A stretch of DNA of 64,000 nt from Pseudohalioglobus sediminis (GTDB taxonomy: Bacteria; Pseudomonadota; Gammaproteobacteria; Pseudomonadales; Halieaceae): the NCBI RefSeq assembly GCF_008370495.1, contig NZ_VTUX01000001.1, positions 310,001 to 374,000 of the forward strand. The letters run 5' to 3'. The notes beneath the pieces are model-generated. The model saw only the letters and a program-made list of their open reading frames with translations. It was not told the origin of the DNA and ran no database searches. A program made the position numbers and the translations under genes. Positions 1-9,003 of the stretch are shown here, in pieces (positions within the stretch are counted from its first letter, which is position 1; each line of letters opens with the position of its first letter).

Positions 1-852
1 GTTCTCCAGGATCTTCCCTGCACGCCAGGCCGGGCCGTCCCAGATGCGCGAGGAATCCGGCGTACCCACTTCATCCATGTAAATCAGTTTTTCGCGCCCG
101 GCCTTGTCATGGACATAGCCAAACTCGAACTTGGTGTCGACGAATATCTGGTCCAGCTCCGCGAGGCGGGCAGCGATCAGCGCAAACCCTTCCTGCAGCA
201 GCTGCTCGTAGCGCTCGACATCAACGGCCGCGCTGAAATTGAACGCCGCATAGTTATCCACGATATCCCGGCGCGTGATGTTGGCGTCATCCACTGCCGG
301 CACACCGGGTATGCCGGTAAGAATGCCCTTGGTCGAGGGGGTAATCAGCAGGTCTGGCAGTTTCTGGTCTTTTTCCAGGCCGTCCGGCAGGCGGATGCCG
401 CAAAACTCGCGCTCGCCCCCGGCATAGGCGCGCCACATTGAGCCGGTAATGTACTGCCTGGCGATTGCCTCGATCATCACCGGGCGCGCTTTCTGCACGA
501 TCCACACCAGGGGATGGGGAATCTCCAGGATATGGCTGTCCGCCAGGCCCTGGTCGCGAAAGCACTGGAACCAGTGGTTGGAAATAGCATTGAGCGCCGC
601 ACCCTTGCCGGGTACGCCGTGCAGGCCTCCCTCGCCGTGCCAGATGCAATCGAAAGCGGAAATACGATCCGAGATAATCATGATGGCCAGCGGCGCATCC
701 GCCGCCACATCGTAGCCGCGCTCGGCGATCAAGCGCGCGCTGTCCTCCTCGGTCAGCCAGTATACCGAGCGCACCTTGCCGCTGTGCACCGGAGCGCCGG
801 TGCGGATGGGCAGGTCGTCGTTAACGGCCAGTACGGTGTTGGCGAGACTCAT
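1..852 (-). CDS. purC: SAICAR synthetase (PurC), 3' end cut by the window edge
   Basis: Phosphoribosylaminoimidazole-succinocarboxamide synthase joins aspartate to CAIR using ATP in de novo purine synthesis. Translating the minus strand from the ATG at 852 gives an open frame of 284 codons that runs off the left edge. It starts [17 protein letters not shown] and contains [47 protein letters not shown] and [15 protein letters not shown]. These are hallmarks of the long (about 367-residue) PurC form found in Vibrio and Alteromonas relatives, so about 80 C-terminal residues lie outside the window. The frame is intact in the visible part. It is divergent from the globin gene at 1023. Confidence 0.95.
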   Translation of the reverse strand, partial: MSLANTVLAVNDDLPIRTGAPVHSGKVRSVYWLTEEDSARLIAERGYDVAADAPLAIMIISDRISAFDCIWHGEGGLHGVPGKGAALNAISNHWFQCFRDQGLADSHILEIPHPLVWIVQKARPVMIEAIARQYITGSMWRAYAGGEREFCGIRLPDGLEKDQKLPDLLITPSTKGILTGIPGVPAVDDANITRRDIVDNYAAFNFSAAVDVERYEQLLQEGFALIAARLAELDQIFVDTKFEFGYVHDKAGREKLIYMDEVGTPDSSRIWDGPAWRAGKILEN

Positions 853-912
853 TTTTGGGTTCCATGTCCGGGGCCTGCCAGGGCAGCAGGCGCTGTGTGC
901 CGAAGGGGCAAG

Positions 913-918
913 AGTCTA
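913..918 (-). promoter_or_regulatory. Possible extended -10 box for purC
   Basis: On the minus strand the sequence reads TGC-TAGACT, an extended -10 motif about 60 bases upstream of the purC ATG. The hexamer 17 bases further upstream (GTGTTC) is a poor -35, which fits an extended -10 promoter. This is motif reading only. Confidence 0.3.
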
Positions 919-1022
919 GCAGAGGATACCGTTGTGAACACCTGTCCTCCCCTGCCGACAACCGCGCTGCGACTGTGTAAACTAGCGTCCCGGCCGCGTT
1001 GTGGCGGCCCCGAGGAAAGCGG

Positions 1023-1448
1023 ATGAACGAAGCACAAACCCCCTACCAGATTCTCGGCGAGGACGGCATACGCGAGCTGACCAACGCCTTCTACGACATC
1101 ATGGACGAGCTGCCCGAGGTGGCGCCCCTGCGCGCCATGCATGCCCGCGACCTGGCGCCGATGAAGGAGAAACTGGCTGAGTACCTCACCGGCTGGATGG
1201 GCGGCCCGCCGCGCTATGCGGAAAAGTACGGCAGCGTCTGCATGACCGAGCCGCATGAGCCCTACCATATCGGCCCCGAGGAACGCGACCAGTGGCTGCT
1301 GTGCATGGACAAGGCGCTGGAGCGCATTGGCGCCAGCGAGGAACTGGTCGACATGCTGAAAGTGCCGCTGTTCCGTATTGCCGACGCGGTGCGCAACCGC
1401 GAAGGCCCCGCCGCCAGTACCGACCCCAACATTATCGCCTCTCACTGA
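1023..1448 (+). CDS. Group II truncated hemoglobin
   Basis: A 141-residue single-domain globin of the 2-on-2 class. Group II members bind heme and are tied to O2, NO or peroxide chemistry. Family marks are Tyr24 (probable B10), His78 in TEPHEPYHIG (proximal F8 histidine), and Trp91 in ERDQWLLCM (the G8 tryptophan that defines group II). The frame extends upstream to 999, but the ATG at 1023 is preceded by GAGGAAAG at good spacing and is chosen as the start. A TonB-dependent receptor begins 13 bases after the stop, so the two are probably cotranscribed. The exact ligand cannot be read from the sequence. Confidence 0.9.
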   Translation: MNEAQTPYQILGEDGIRELTNAFYDIMDELPEVAPLRAMHARDLAPMKEKLAEYLTGWMGGPPRYAEKYGSVCMTEPHEPYHIGPEERDQWLLCMDKALERIGASEELVDMLKVPLFRIADAVRNREGPAASTDPNIIASH

Positions 1449-1461
1449 ATAGCTTTTACTC

Positions 1462-3501
1462 ATGAAGAAATCACTGCCGACCTGGATGGCGCTCGCTGCT
1501 TGCGCCAGTTTTCCTGCCCATGCACAGGTGCAAACCGACACCACAATCGAGGAAATGCTGATTACCGCGACGCGGGTAGAGCAGCAGGCCGCGGCGCTGC
1601 CCTTGTCCTGGTCTGCGATCAACAGCGACGCACTCGAGCTCACCGGCCATGTGCACATTACCGAGGCCATGCAGCGCGTTCCGGGCGCCTGGATCAGCCG
1701 TGGCAATGGCCAGGAGAGCCTGCCCAGCCTGCGCTCACCGGTATTCACCGGCGCCGGTAGCTGCGGCGCGTTTTTCATGGCCGCCGATTCGATCAGCCTG
1801 CGCGCGCCGGGATTCTGCAATATCAACCAGTTGTTTGATGCCAATACCGAGCAGGCCTCGCGCATCGAGGTGATCAAGGGCCCCGCCACCGCCCTGTATG
1901 GCTCCAATGCCCTGCACGGCGTGATCAACGTGATAAGCGCGGCGCCGGCGGACATCAACAACCTGAGCGTGGAAGCCGGACCCTACGACTATTACCGCGG
2001 CAAGTATGCCTACGGTGCCGAGAACGGTGCACATGGCATCAGCCTGCGCATCAATGGCACCACCGACGGTGGCTACAAGGACGATTCCGGCTATGACCAG
2101 CAGAAACTGACTGCCCGTCATGACTACAGCGGTGACACCTGGAACGTGACCAGCGTGATCGACTACGCCAACCTGAACCAGGAGACGGCGGGATTTATTC
2201 GCGGCTACAAAGCCTACGAGGACGAAGACCTCAAGGACAGCAACCCCAACCCTGAGGCCTACCGCGACGTCTGGTCGCTGCGCGCCTACAGCCGCGCCAG
2301 CCGCGCGTTGGGTGACGCGCACACCCTGGTGCTCACTCCCTACCTGCGCGACAACGAGATGGAATTCCTGATGCACTTCCTGCCGTGGCAACCGGTAGAG
2401 GAAAACGGCCACACCAGCCTCGGCCTGCAGGCGGCGGTGCACAGTGAGCTGGGCAACTGGGCGCTGGCCAACGGCGTGGACATCGACTACACCGACGGCT
2501 GGTTGACCGAGATACAGGATGGCGATTTCAGCCCCAACCAGCCCGCGGGCGTGCACTACGACTACCAGGTGGATGCACTCAATGCGGCTCTGTTCAGCCA
2601 GGCCACCTGGCGCAGCGGCAGCCTGGAGTTGTCCGGCGGCTTGCGCCTGGATTACACCGGCTACGATTACAACAACCGCACCGGCGACGGTCCGGCCTGC
2701 GCACCCGAGGCCACCGCCTGCCGCTTCTACCGTCCCGCAGACCGCGATGACAGCTTCACCAACCTGTCAATCAACGCCGGCGCCAGCTATGCCCTCGGCG
2801 ATGCGCAGGTAGTGTACGCGCGCCTGGCCAGCGGCTTTCGCGCGCCGCAGGCAACCGAATTGTATCGACTGCAGGCGGGGCAGCGCGTGGCAGACCTGGA
2901 CTCGGAATCACTGCAGAACATTGAACTCGGCCTGCGCGGTGAGCTGGGTGGCGCACTGGCCTACGATGCCTCGGTGTACTACATGGAAAAAGATGACGTG
3001 ATCTTCCAGGACAGCGACCGCCAGAACGTCAGTGGCGCCAGCACCCGGCACCACGGTATGGAACTGAGCCTGGATTATCGTTTCGCCGACAACTGGTACC
3101 TGAACGGCGCCGCCAGCTTTGCGCTGCACCGCTACGACAGCCGCGTCGAACTGCTGGGCTCGTCCGGTGACATCAAGGGCAACGATATCGACACCGCGCC
3201 AAGACGCTTCGGCAGCGCCAGGCTGGGATGGGAGTTCAGCGCCGATGCGGTTGCCGAACTGGAGTGGGTGTATCTAGGGTCTCACTACCTGGACGCGGAC
3301 AACGAACACAAGTATGACGGACATTCCCTGCTCAACCTACGGCTGGACTCCCAGCTCACACCGCGCTGGCGCGGCACCCTGCGCGTCACCAACCTGCTGG
3401 ATGAAGATTACGCCGAACGGGGTGATTACGCCTTTGGCGACTACCGCTACTTTGTCGGCCAGCCGCTGGGGGCCTACGTGGAGCTCGGTTACAACTTCTA
3501 G
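1462..3501 (+). CDS. TonB-dependent outer-membrane receptor (downstream of globin)
   Basis: A 679-residue TonB-dependent transporter. Residues 1-21 form a signal peptide ending AHA-Q. A TonB-box-like stretch (IEEMLITATR) is followed by the plug, which holds the typical EVIKGPATALYGSNALHGVINVIS. The rest is a beta-barrel ending YVELGYNF with a C-terminal aromatic residue. The plug carries a cysteine pair (GSCGAFF and APGFCNIN) about 28 residues apart that could form a disulfide. Substrate is not evident. Adjacency to a heme protein makes heme or a siderophore a reasonable guess, but no heme-receptor FRAP/NPNL motif is visible. Confidence 0.9.
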   Translation: MKKSLPTWMALAACASFPAHAQVQTDTTIEEMLITATRVEQQAAALPLSWSAINSDALELTGHVHITEAMQRVPGAWISRGNGQESLPSLRSPVFTGAGSCGAFFMAADSISLRAPGFCNINQLFDANTEQASRIEVIKGPATALYGSNALHGVINVISAAPADINNLSVEAGPYDYYRGKYAYGAENGAHGISLRINGTTDGGYKDDSGYDQQKLTARHDYSGDTWNVTSVIDYANLNQETAGFIRGYKAYEDEDLKDSNPNPEAYRDVWSLRAYSRASRALGDAHTLVLTPYLRDNEMEFLMHFLPWQPVEENGHTSLGLQAAVHSELGNWALANGVDIDYTDGWLTEIQDGDFSPNQPAGVHYDYQVDALNAALFSQATWRSGSLELSGGLRLDYTGYDYNNRTGDGPACAPEATACRFYRPADRDDSFTNLSINAGASYALGDAQVVYARLASGFRAPQATELYRLQAGQRVADLDSESLQNIELGLRGELGGALAYDASVYYMEKDDVIFQDSDRQNVSGASTRHHGMELSLDYRFADNWYLNGAASFALHRYDSRVELLGSSGDIKGNDIDTAPRRFGSARLGWEFSADAVAELEWVYLGSHYLDADNEHKYDGHSLLNLRLDSQLTPRWRGTLRVTNLLDEDYAERGDYAFGDYRYFVGQPLGAYVELGYNF

Positions 3502-3530
3502 CCGCTAGCGAATTCGCCAACGGGGCTGTC

Positions 3531-4583
3531 TCAGCCCCTGCGCAGGCGCACCGCGGTAGCCAGTTCTTCCAGCAGCGAGCGTGTGTCTTCCCAACCAATG
3601 CACGGGTCGGTGATGCTCTGCCCGTAGGTGAGTGCCTCGCCGGGCACCACGTTCTGCCGCCCTTCCACCAGGTTGCTCTCCAGCATGATGCCGAAAATAC
3701 TGGTGCTGCCGCGCGCCACCTGGGTAGCGATATCCGAGGCAACGTCGATCTGTCGCGCCGGAATCTTGCGGCTGTTGGCATGTGACGCATCAATCATGAT
3801 GCGCTGCGGCAAGCCGGACTGGGTCAACATGCTGCTGGCGTCGTCCACGGAAAACATATCGTAGTTCGGGTGCTTGCCGCCGCGCAGGATAATGTGGCAG
3901 TCCTCGTTGCCGGCAGTCTGGAAGATGGCCGAATGCCCCTGCTTGGTTACCGAGAGAAAATTGTGCGGCTTGGAGGCGGAATTGATGGCGTCGATGGCCA
4001 CCTGGATATCGCCGTCAGTCGCATTCTTGAAACCCACCGGGCAGGACAGGCCGGAGGCTAACTCGCGATGGGTCTGGCTCTCGGTGGTGCGCGCGCCAAT
4101 GGCGCCCCAGGAAATCAGGTCGGCATAGTACTGCGGGCTGATCAGGTCGAGGTACTCGGTGCCGCTGGGCAGGCCCATCTCGGCCAGGTCGGCCAGCAGT
4201 TGCCGCGCCAGATGCAGTCCCTTGTTGATCTGGAAGGTATCGTTCAGGTCCGGGTCGTTGATCAGGCCCTTCCAGCCGACCGTGGTGCGGGGCTTCTCGA
4301 AATATACGCGCATCACCACGAACACGTCGTCAGCAACGGTTTGTGCCTCGGCCTGCAGTTTCGCTGCGTACTCACGCGCCGCATCGGGGTCGTGAATGGA
4401 GCAGGGACCGACAATCGCCAGCAGGCGGTCATCTTCGCCGGTGAGGATATTGTGAATAGTGCGTCGCGCATTGGCGACGGTTTCCGCCGCGTTGTCGCTG
4501 ATGCCAATATCGGCAATCAACTGCTCGGGCGAAATCAGTTCGTTGGTTTTCCCGATCCGCAGATCGTCTGTGTTGGCTGTCAT
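3531..4583 (-). CDS. aroG: 3-deoxy-7-phosphoheptulonate synthase (DAHP synthase, class I)
   Basis: Condenses phosphoenolpyruvate with erythrose 4-phosphate, the first step of the shikimate pathway. The 350 residues match the length of E. coli AroF/G/H. Visible motifs are IVGPCSIHD (metal-ligand Cys61), the PEP-binding stretch RVYFEKPRTTVGWKGL, GARTTESQTHRELASGLS, GFKNATDG and IDASHANSRK. The ATG at 4583 has AGGGG just upstream. Which aromatic amino acid inhibits it cannot be decided from these motifs, so the symbol denotes the family. It is convergent with the receptor gene ending at 3501. Confidence 0.93.
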   Translation of the reverse strand: MTANTDDLRIGKTNELISPEQLIADIGISDNAAETVANARRTIHNILTGEDDRLLAIVGPCSIHDPDAAREYAAKLQAEAQTVADDVFVVMRVYFEKPRTTVGWKGLINDPDLNDTFQINKGLHLARQLLADLAEMGLPSGTEYLDLISPQYYADLISWGAIGARTTESQTHRELASGLSCPVGFKNATDGDIQVAIDAINSASKPHNFLSVTKQGHSAIFQTAGNEDCHIILRGGKHPNYDMFSVDDASSMLTQSGLPQRIMIDASHANSRKIPARQIDVASDIATQVARGSTSIFGIMLESNLVEGRQNVVPGEALTYGQSITDPCIGWEDTRSLLEELATAVRLRRG

Positions 4584-4604
4584 AATCCCCTGGCCTGTTA
4601 CTGC

Positions 4605-4625
4605 TGCGGCCCGCTACGGGCCGCA
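4605..4625 (-). promoter_or_regulatory. Hairpin in the aroG leader
   Basis: TGCGGCCCG and CGGGCCGCA form a 9-bp perfect stem around a 3-base loop, 22 bases upstream of the aroG ATG. On the coding (minus) strand the T-run lies before the hairpin, not after it, so it is not an ordinary terminator. It could affect translation of aroG. No leader peptide rich in aromatic codons was found. Confidence 0.35.
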
Positions 4626-4687
4626 AAAAAGGCGCCTAATATACCACTTGCGCCCGCCGATAACATGATCTGCGGCAAAGGATGGCC

Positions 4688-5950
4688 TCAGGCCTGCTGC
4701 CCCAGCACCGGCCAGTAGGCAGCAATGGCGCCGCCGTCGAATACCGCGATATCGCCGAATTGCAGAAACACGAATTCGCTCTGCGTCGGCCGCAGGAACA
4801 CCCAGTCATCCGCGGCCAGGCCAGTCGCGGGCGAGCCATTCAGCATTTCCTGGTTGGTGGAGCGCCCGAACAGCGGGTTCACGGACAGCCCCGCGGGCGA
4901 CACCGGTTGTGCTTTCCAGTAGCCGCCGTAGGTGAACACCGTGCGCCGACGGTTGGGATTCCACAGTTGCTGCAGCACGCCCAGCGGCAGGCCCGGTATC
5001 TGCACCCCTGCACTTGCCTTGAGCACCGGTGCGGCGATGAAGGCCGCGGGCTCGTGGTCCGCGAGCGTGGGGATATCGAAATCCGTGGGCTTGACCAGGC
5101 AGGAACCGGCCGCCAGTTCGTTGAAGGGAAATTCGCCTTCATCGTAGAGCTGGTAGGTAGGGCTGCCGCCGCAGTTCAGTATGGCGTCCTCCGGCCAGCG
5201 CGCACCCAGGTGGCGCTGCGCCACGGCTACAAAGTGGCTGTAACGCTGCATGGCACGATCGCGATAGCTCAGCGCGCTACCGGGCACTTTCACCACGTGG
5301 GGCTCATAACCCATGAAGCCGGCGAAGTGAAGCCGCGGTGCGGCGGTGATCGCGTCCAGCATCGCCAGTAGCGTGGCATCGTCCTGCACGCCGCCGCGAT
5401 GCAGGCCCACGTCGATCTCGATACAGGCGCGCATGTCCACCGCCAGTTGCTCGGCCAGGGCGGCGTACTGCGCCACCCGCTGCGGTGTGTCCAGCAGCCA
5501 GCTCAGCTGCTGCTCCGGTTGGAACGTGGTTGTGCCCAGTTGGGCATAAAAGCGGGCGGCAGCGCTCACCGGCATCGGCTTGCCCAGCAGGATATCGGCA
5601 TGGGGCAGCGCCGCGGCCACCCGGTTGATAAACGGCTGGTGAAACAGCATCAGGCGGTTGCTGCCGGAGCGCTGCATGACCTCCTCCAGCAAGGGCACCG
5701 AGGGCAGTGACTTGGCGACAATACGGTAGGCGTAGCGGTCGCCAATATGACCACGCAGCGTGCTGATATTACGGTGCAGCGCTTGCCTGTCGATGAGCAG
5801 ACGCGGCGTGCCCGCGCCGGCCGCATCGAGGGCGCTGCTGAGACCCTCAAAATAAGGCTGGTGCGGCGCGCCCTCATCGCGCGGACGCAGCGCCAGCCCG
5901 GTGGCGGCCGCGCCGCCCAGGGCCGCGAGCAGCAGCGTGCGGCGCTTCAC
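4688..5950 (-). CDS. Exported fold-type III PLP protein (alanine racemase / D-threonine aldolase-like)
   Basis: A 420-residue protein with an N-terminal segment MKRRTLLLAALGG that looks like an export signal with a twin arginine. The body resembles the DSD1/D-threonine aldolase branch of fold-type III PLP enzymes. The lysine in YRIVAKSLPSVPLLEEV is the probable PLP Schiff-base residue, and EIDVGLHRGG follows on a later strand. The C-terminal domain (RPTQSEFVFLQFGDI) lacks the His-x-Cys zinc pair of characterised D-serine dehydratases. Substrate is unknown; a D-amino acid or hydroxy amino acid is plausible. Its start overlaps the stop of the DUF501 gene by four bases (ATGA), so the pair is translationally coupled. 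Confidence 0.75.
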   Translation of the reverse strand: MKRRTLLLAALGGAAATGLALRPRDEGAPHQPYFEGLSSALDAAGAGTPRLLIDRQALHRNISTLRGHIGDRYAYRIVAKSLPSVPLLEEVMQRSGSNRLMLFHQPFINRVAAALPHADILLGKPMPVSAAARFYAQLGTTTFQPEQQLSWLLDTPQRVAQYAALAEQLAVDMRACIEIDVGLHRGGVQDDATLLAMLDAITAAPRLHFAGFMGYEPHVVKVPGSALSYRDRAMQRYSHFVAVAQRHLGARWPEDAILNCGGSPTYQLYDEGEFPFNELAAGSCLVKPTDFDIPTLADHEPAAFIAAPVLKASAGVQIPGLPLGVLQQLWNPNRRRTVFTYGGYWKAQPVSPAGLSVNPLFGRSTNQEMLNGSPATGLAADDWVFLRPTQSEFVFLQFGDIAVFDGGAIAAYWPVLGQQA

Positions 5951-6459
5951 GATACAGCCCCGTCCGTTTCAAGCGGCCCGGTCCAGTGCGCATCCAGCAG
6001 TCTGCCCACGGTATTGGCTGTTACCAGATGCGCGGCATACCAGGTGTGCAGGCAGCGGATGCGGGTGAAATCGGCGATGCCACCGATACCCTTGTCGGCG
6101 AACACGGTGCTGAAGCCCAGTTCGTCAATGCGCACTCGCAGCTGCGCATCCATGTAGCTTTCCCGGAGTGCGATGTGGCGGCGGTGGTCGTCGGCCATGG
6201 CTGTCTGCAGGGCGTCATCCGCGTCAATGCGCGCCTGCAACCTGGCGATCAGGCCGCCGGCCTCCTCGCCGTCGATACGATAGTTCAGCGCCGGGTCCAC
6301 CAGCCAGAACAACGTGGGGAAGGGTTTGTCATCCACCAGCGAAGCGACGCGGATGACCTGCGGCGCACCATCTGCCCCGCGGACGGGAATATCTTCCAGC
6401 CCGCGCGGCTCACGCCCGAGAAGCTGCGCCACCGCCACTCTGTCCTGCTCCGAAACCAC
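5947..6459 (-). CDS. DUF501 family protein
   Basis: A 170-residue cytoplasmic protein that matches the DUF501 pattern: an N-terminal LLGREPRG, then DKPFPTLFWLVDP, a helical middle part, and the C-terminal RIRCLHTWYAAHLV that corresponds to the family's conserved R-x-K-C-L-H block. The function of DUF501 is unknown; in other bacteria it is often near exopolyphosphatase genes, which are not seen here. It overlaps the next gene by four bases. The ATG at 6456 (M-V-S-E) or the upstream codon at 6459 could be the start. Confidence 0.75.
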   Translation of the reverse strand: MVSEQDRVAVAQLLGREPRGLEDIPVRGADGAPQVIRVASLVDDKPFPTLFWLVDPALNYRIDGEEAGGLIARLQARIDADDALQTAMADDHRRHIALRESYMDAQLRVRIDELGFSTVFADKGIGGIADFTRIRCLHTWYAAHLVTANTVGRLLDAHWTGPLETDGAVS

Positions 6460-6559
6460 CGCTGTTTACTCCCTTTAAGGAAAGCGCCCTATTCTACGCC
6501 AAAGCCGGGAAGGTGGCAGGTGCATCCGCTGTGGCAAACGCCTGGCCAGCGCCGGCAAA

Positions 6560-7825
6560 TCAGGCCAGCACCGACTTCGAGTCCAGCGCGATCGGCTCAC
6601 GGTCGACCGACAGGAATGACAGCGGCACGCTGGTATCGAACTCACAGCGCGTGCCCGTGATCGCCTGCGCCAGCATTGAGCCGATCGCGGGCGCCAGTTT
6701 GAAACCGTGGCCGCTGAATCCGTTGGCTACCCAGAAGCCTTCGACCTCGGTGGGGCCCAGCACCGGATGCACGTCGTCGTGGTTGACCGTGTACAGGCCG
6801 CAATATCCAGTCACTTTTCCCTGATAGGGTAAGTCAGGCAGCCGGTGGTGCAAGGCGTGCATCTTGTATAGCTCGAACTCTGTATCGGGCACCCGGTTGA
6901 AGTCGTCCGGGGCCTCCACGTGTTCACGCTCGTCCTCCTCCCGCACCGAGCTCACGATAAGTTGCTGGCCGCGGTTCTGGGTGCGGAAGTAGATGCCGCT
7001 GGCCATATCAACAGTGACCGGAATATGGCCCGGCAATACTGCGGGCCGGTCGCGATGCAGCACCTGGATGCGCACGGGCCGAATGTCCCAGCGCAGGTCC
7101 AGGCCAGCAGCACGGTAGAGATCCCGGCACCAGGGGCCGGCGGCATTGATCACCAGCGGCGCATCGAGCAGCTCACCGGATGCCAGGACCAGGCCTGCCA
7201 CGCGGCCACCCTGGCATCTTACGTCGCTGACGGTGACGTTGAAGCACACATCTACACCGGCGCCGCGGCAGGCGGTGACCAGATCCTGGGCTGCGGATAC
7301 CGGGTCCATGTAGCCGCCATCCACCTCGAGGAAACTGCGGGCGCCGTCGATACAACGGTGGCCTTCGCCGCTGTCGAAGTCAGGCGCCAGGCCGCAGGGA
7401 TTAACAGCGGGAAAGCGTTCGCGCAGTTCCGTTGCGTCGAGCACCTCGGTGGCAACCCCCAGCGACTGCATACGCCGGTGCTGCGTCTCGGCCCAGTGTT
7501 CGTCGGTGCCGGGTAACCAGAGCACGCCCTCGCGTTGGTATTGCGCATTGGGGTCTGCCAGGCCGGTAAATTCGCGCCAGTTCTGGTATGCGGCAATGCC
7601 GTCTTTGGCCAGGGTGACCACCTCATCCAGCGAGTAACGAAAGCGACACACTGCCGAGGATGCACCGGTGGAGCCCTCCCCCACGCCGGCGCCCTTTTCC
7701 AGAACGGCGATCTTCAACCCAGACCTGCGTGCGGTCTGCCAGGCAATGGACAGCCCGATAATGCCGCCGCCCACGATAATCAGGTCATAGGGGCCGCCGA
7801 GGGCGTTTGTAGAGGGTGTGGCCAT
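6560..7825 (-). CDS. FAD-dependent oxidoreductase, DAO / sarcosine oxidase beta family
   Basis: A 421-residue flavoenzyme of the D-amino-acid-oxidase superfamily. Residues 14-29 (DLIIVGGGIIGLSIAW) are the Rossmann FAD-binding motif, EKG around residue 43 binds the ribose, and ANGFSGHGFKLAPAIG near the C-terminus is the typical second FAD contact. Related enzymes oxidise secondary or N-methylated amino acids or D-amino acids to imines, giving H2O2 or passing electrons on. It is the last gene of a three-gene leftward operon, starting 3 bases after the FMN oxidase stop. The exact amine substrate cannot be assigned. Confidence 0.88.
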   Translation of the reverse strand: MATPSTNALGGPYDLIIVGGGIIGLSIAWQTARRSGLKIAVLEKGAGVGEGSTGASSAVCRFRYSLDEVVTLAKDGIAAYQNWREFTGLADPNAQYQREGVLWLPGTDEHWAETQHRRMQSLGVATEVLDATELRERFPAVNPCGLAPDFDSGEGHRCIDGARSFLEVDGGYMDPVSAAQDLVTACRGAGVDVCFNVTVSDVRCQGGRVAGLVLASGELLDAPLVINAAGPWCRDLYRAAGLDLRWDIRPVRIQVLHRDRPAVLPGHIPVTVDMASGIYFRTQNRGQQLIVSSVREEDEREHVEAPDDFNRVPDTEFELYKMHALHHRLPDLPYQGKVTGYCGLYTVNHDDVHPVLGPTEVEGFWVANGFSGHGFKLAPAIGSMLAQAITGTRCEFDTSVPLSFLSVDREPIALDSKSVLA

Positions 7826-7828
7826 GAC

Positions 7829-9001
7829 CTAGCGCTCGCTCCTGTGCTTCACATATCCCGCATCGAGATCGGCAATGCTGGCACAGCCGAGCAGGGCCAT
7901 ATCCCGCGCCAGTTCCAATTCCAGTATCTCCAGCGCGCGCTCCACTCCCGCCTGCCCAGCCGCGGCAAGGCCATACAGATAGGGCCTGCCAATGGAGCAG
8001 GCATCGGCGCCCAGCGCGAGCGCCTTGAGAATATGTGTGCCGCGTCGGATCCCGCCATCCACGATCAGCTCGAGCCGGTCGCCCACTGCGTCTCGGATCG
8101 GTGCGATACAATCCACTGGGGCGGGCACACCATCCAATTGGCGTCCGCCGTGGTTGGACAGCATCGCAGCGGTGGCGCCGGCATCCAATGCGCGTCGAGC
8201 GTCATCGGCACTGGTCATGCCTTTGATTACCAGTGGGCCATCCCACTGTTGCGCCAGCCAGCCCACGTCATCCCAGCATACTGTGCGATCGAACTGACCA
8301 TTGACGTACTCGATCAAACCCATGGCGCCCTTTCCCAGGGCATCGACCCTGTGCGCCACATTGGCCAACCGGAAATCAGGGTCACGAATGAGGTGATAGA
8401 GCCAGTGGAAACTGCTGGCATAGCTCAGGAAATTGGCCGGCGTGATACGCGGCGGCATGGTCATACCGTGGACGTGGTCCCGCTCCCTGTTTCCCGCCAG
8501 CGGAGTATCCACCGTCAGGCACAGCGCCTGGTAGCCGGCCTGTTTGCAGCGTTGCACAAATTCACGTGTCAATTCGCGGTCGCGCAGGATGTATATCTGG
8601 AACATCTTGGGGCCACTGGTAGTGGCGGAAATCTCTTCGAGGCTGGTGGTGGCCAGGGTCGACAAGCTGTAGATCGTACCGAAGCGTTCGGCAGCCCTGG
8701 CCGCTCCCAGTTCCTTATGGTGATGGAACAGCCGCGACATCCCCGTGGGCGCCAGAAAGAATGGCAGGGCCAGGTCCTGGCCCAGCACCCGGGTCGACAG
8801 GTCGATCTCGCTGACGTCGCGCAGGTAGGTCGGCTGCAGCAAATAATCATCGAAGGCCGAGGTGTTGTTCCGCAAGCTCCATTCATCGTCGGCCCCGCCA
8901 TCGATGTAATGAAACATCGGCGCCGGCAGTCGGGCCCTGGCCCGACGCCTGAGGTCAGCGATATTGTGGCAGCGCTCCAGTGATACCATCGCCGATGGCA
9001 C
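7829..9001 (-). CDS. FMN-dependent alpha-hydroxy-acid oxidase / L-lactate dehydrogenase family
   Basis: A 390-residue TIM-barrel flavoprotein of the LldD/glycolate oxidase/mandelate dehydrogenase family, which oxidises L-2-hydroxy acids to 2-oxo acids. Key features are Y32 in MFHYIDGG, PFFLAPTGMSRL, LTVDTPLAGNRERD, the FMN lysine in VIKGM and the catalytic SNHGGRQLDG (His284, Arg287), followed by VDGGIRRGTHILKALALGA for phosphate binding. The start may be ATG at 9001 or the in-frame ATG at 8989. It sits 2 bases after the hydrolase gene and 3 bases before the FAD oxidoreductase gene, so the three form one operon. Confidence 0.9.
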   Translation of the reverse strand: MPSAMVSLERCHNIADLRRRARARLPAPMFHYIDGGADDEWSLRNNTSAFDDYLLQPTYLRDVSEIDLSTRVLGQDLALPFFLAPTGMSRLFHHHKELGAARAAERFGTIYSLSTLATTSLEEISATTSGPKMFQIYILRDRELTREFVQRCKQAGYQALCLTVDTPLAGNRERDHVHGMTMPPRITPANFLSYASSFHWLYHLIRDPDFRLANVAHRVDALGKGAMGLIEYVNGQFDRTVCWDDVGWLAQQWDGPLVIKGMTSADDARRALDAGATAAMLSNHGGRQLDGVPAPVDCIAPIRDAVGDRLELIVDGGIRRGTHILKALALGADACSIGRPYLYGLAAAGQAGVERALEILELELARDMALLGCASIADLDAGYVKHRSER

Positions 9002-9003
9002 CT

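Noticed and set aside
849-1961. A 370-codon minus-strand frame opposite the globin and the start of the TonB receptor
   Set aside because: Both plus-strand genes have clear motifs and ribosome-binding sites or signal peptides; this frame is their shadow.
3522-3538. GGGGCT-GTCTC-AGCCCC stem between the receptor and aroG ends
   Set aside because: It overlaps the aroG stop and lacks a T-run on either strand, so it is not a convincing terminator.
7535-8983. A 482-codon plus-strand frame opposite the FMN and FAD oxidase genes
   Set aside because: The minus-strand genes carry intact catalytic motifs; the plus-strand product shows no domain and would span two genes.
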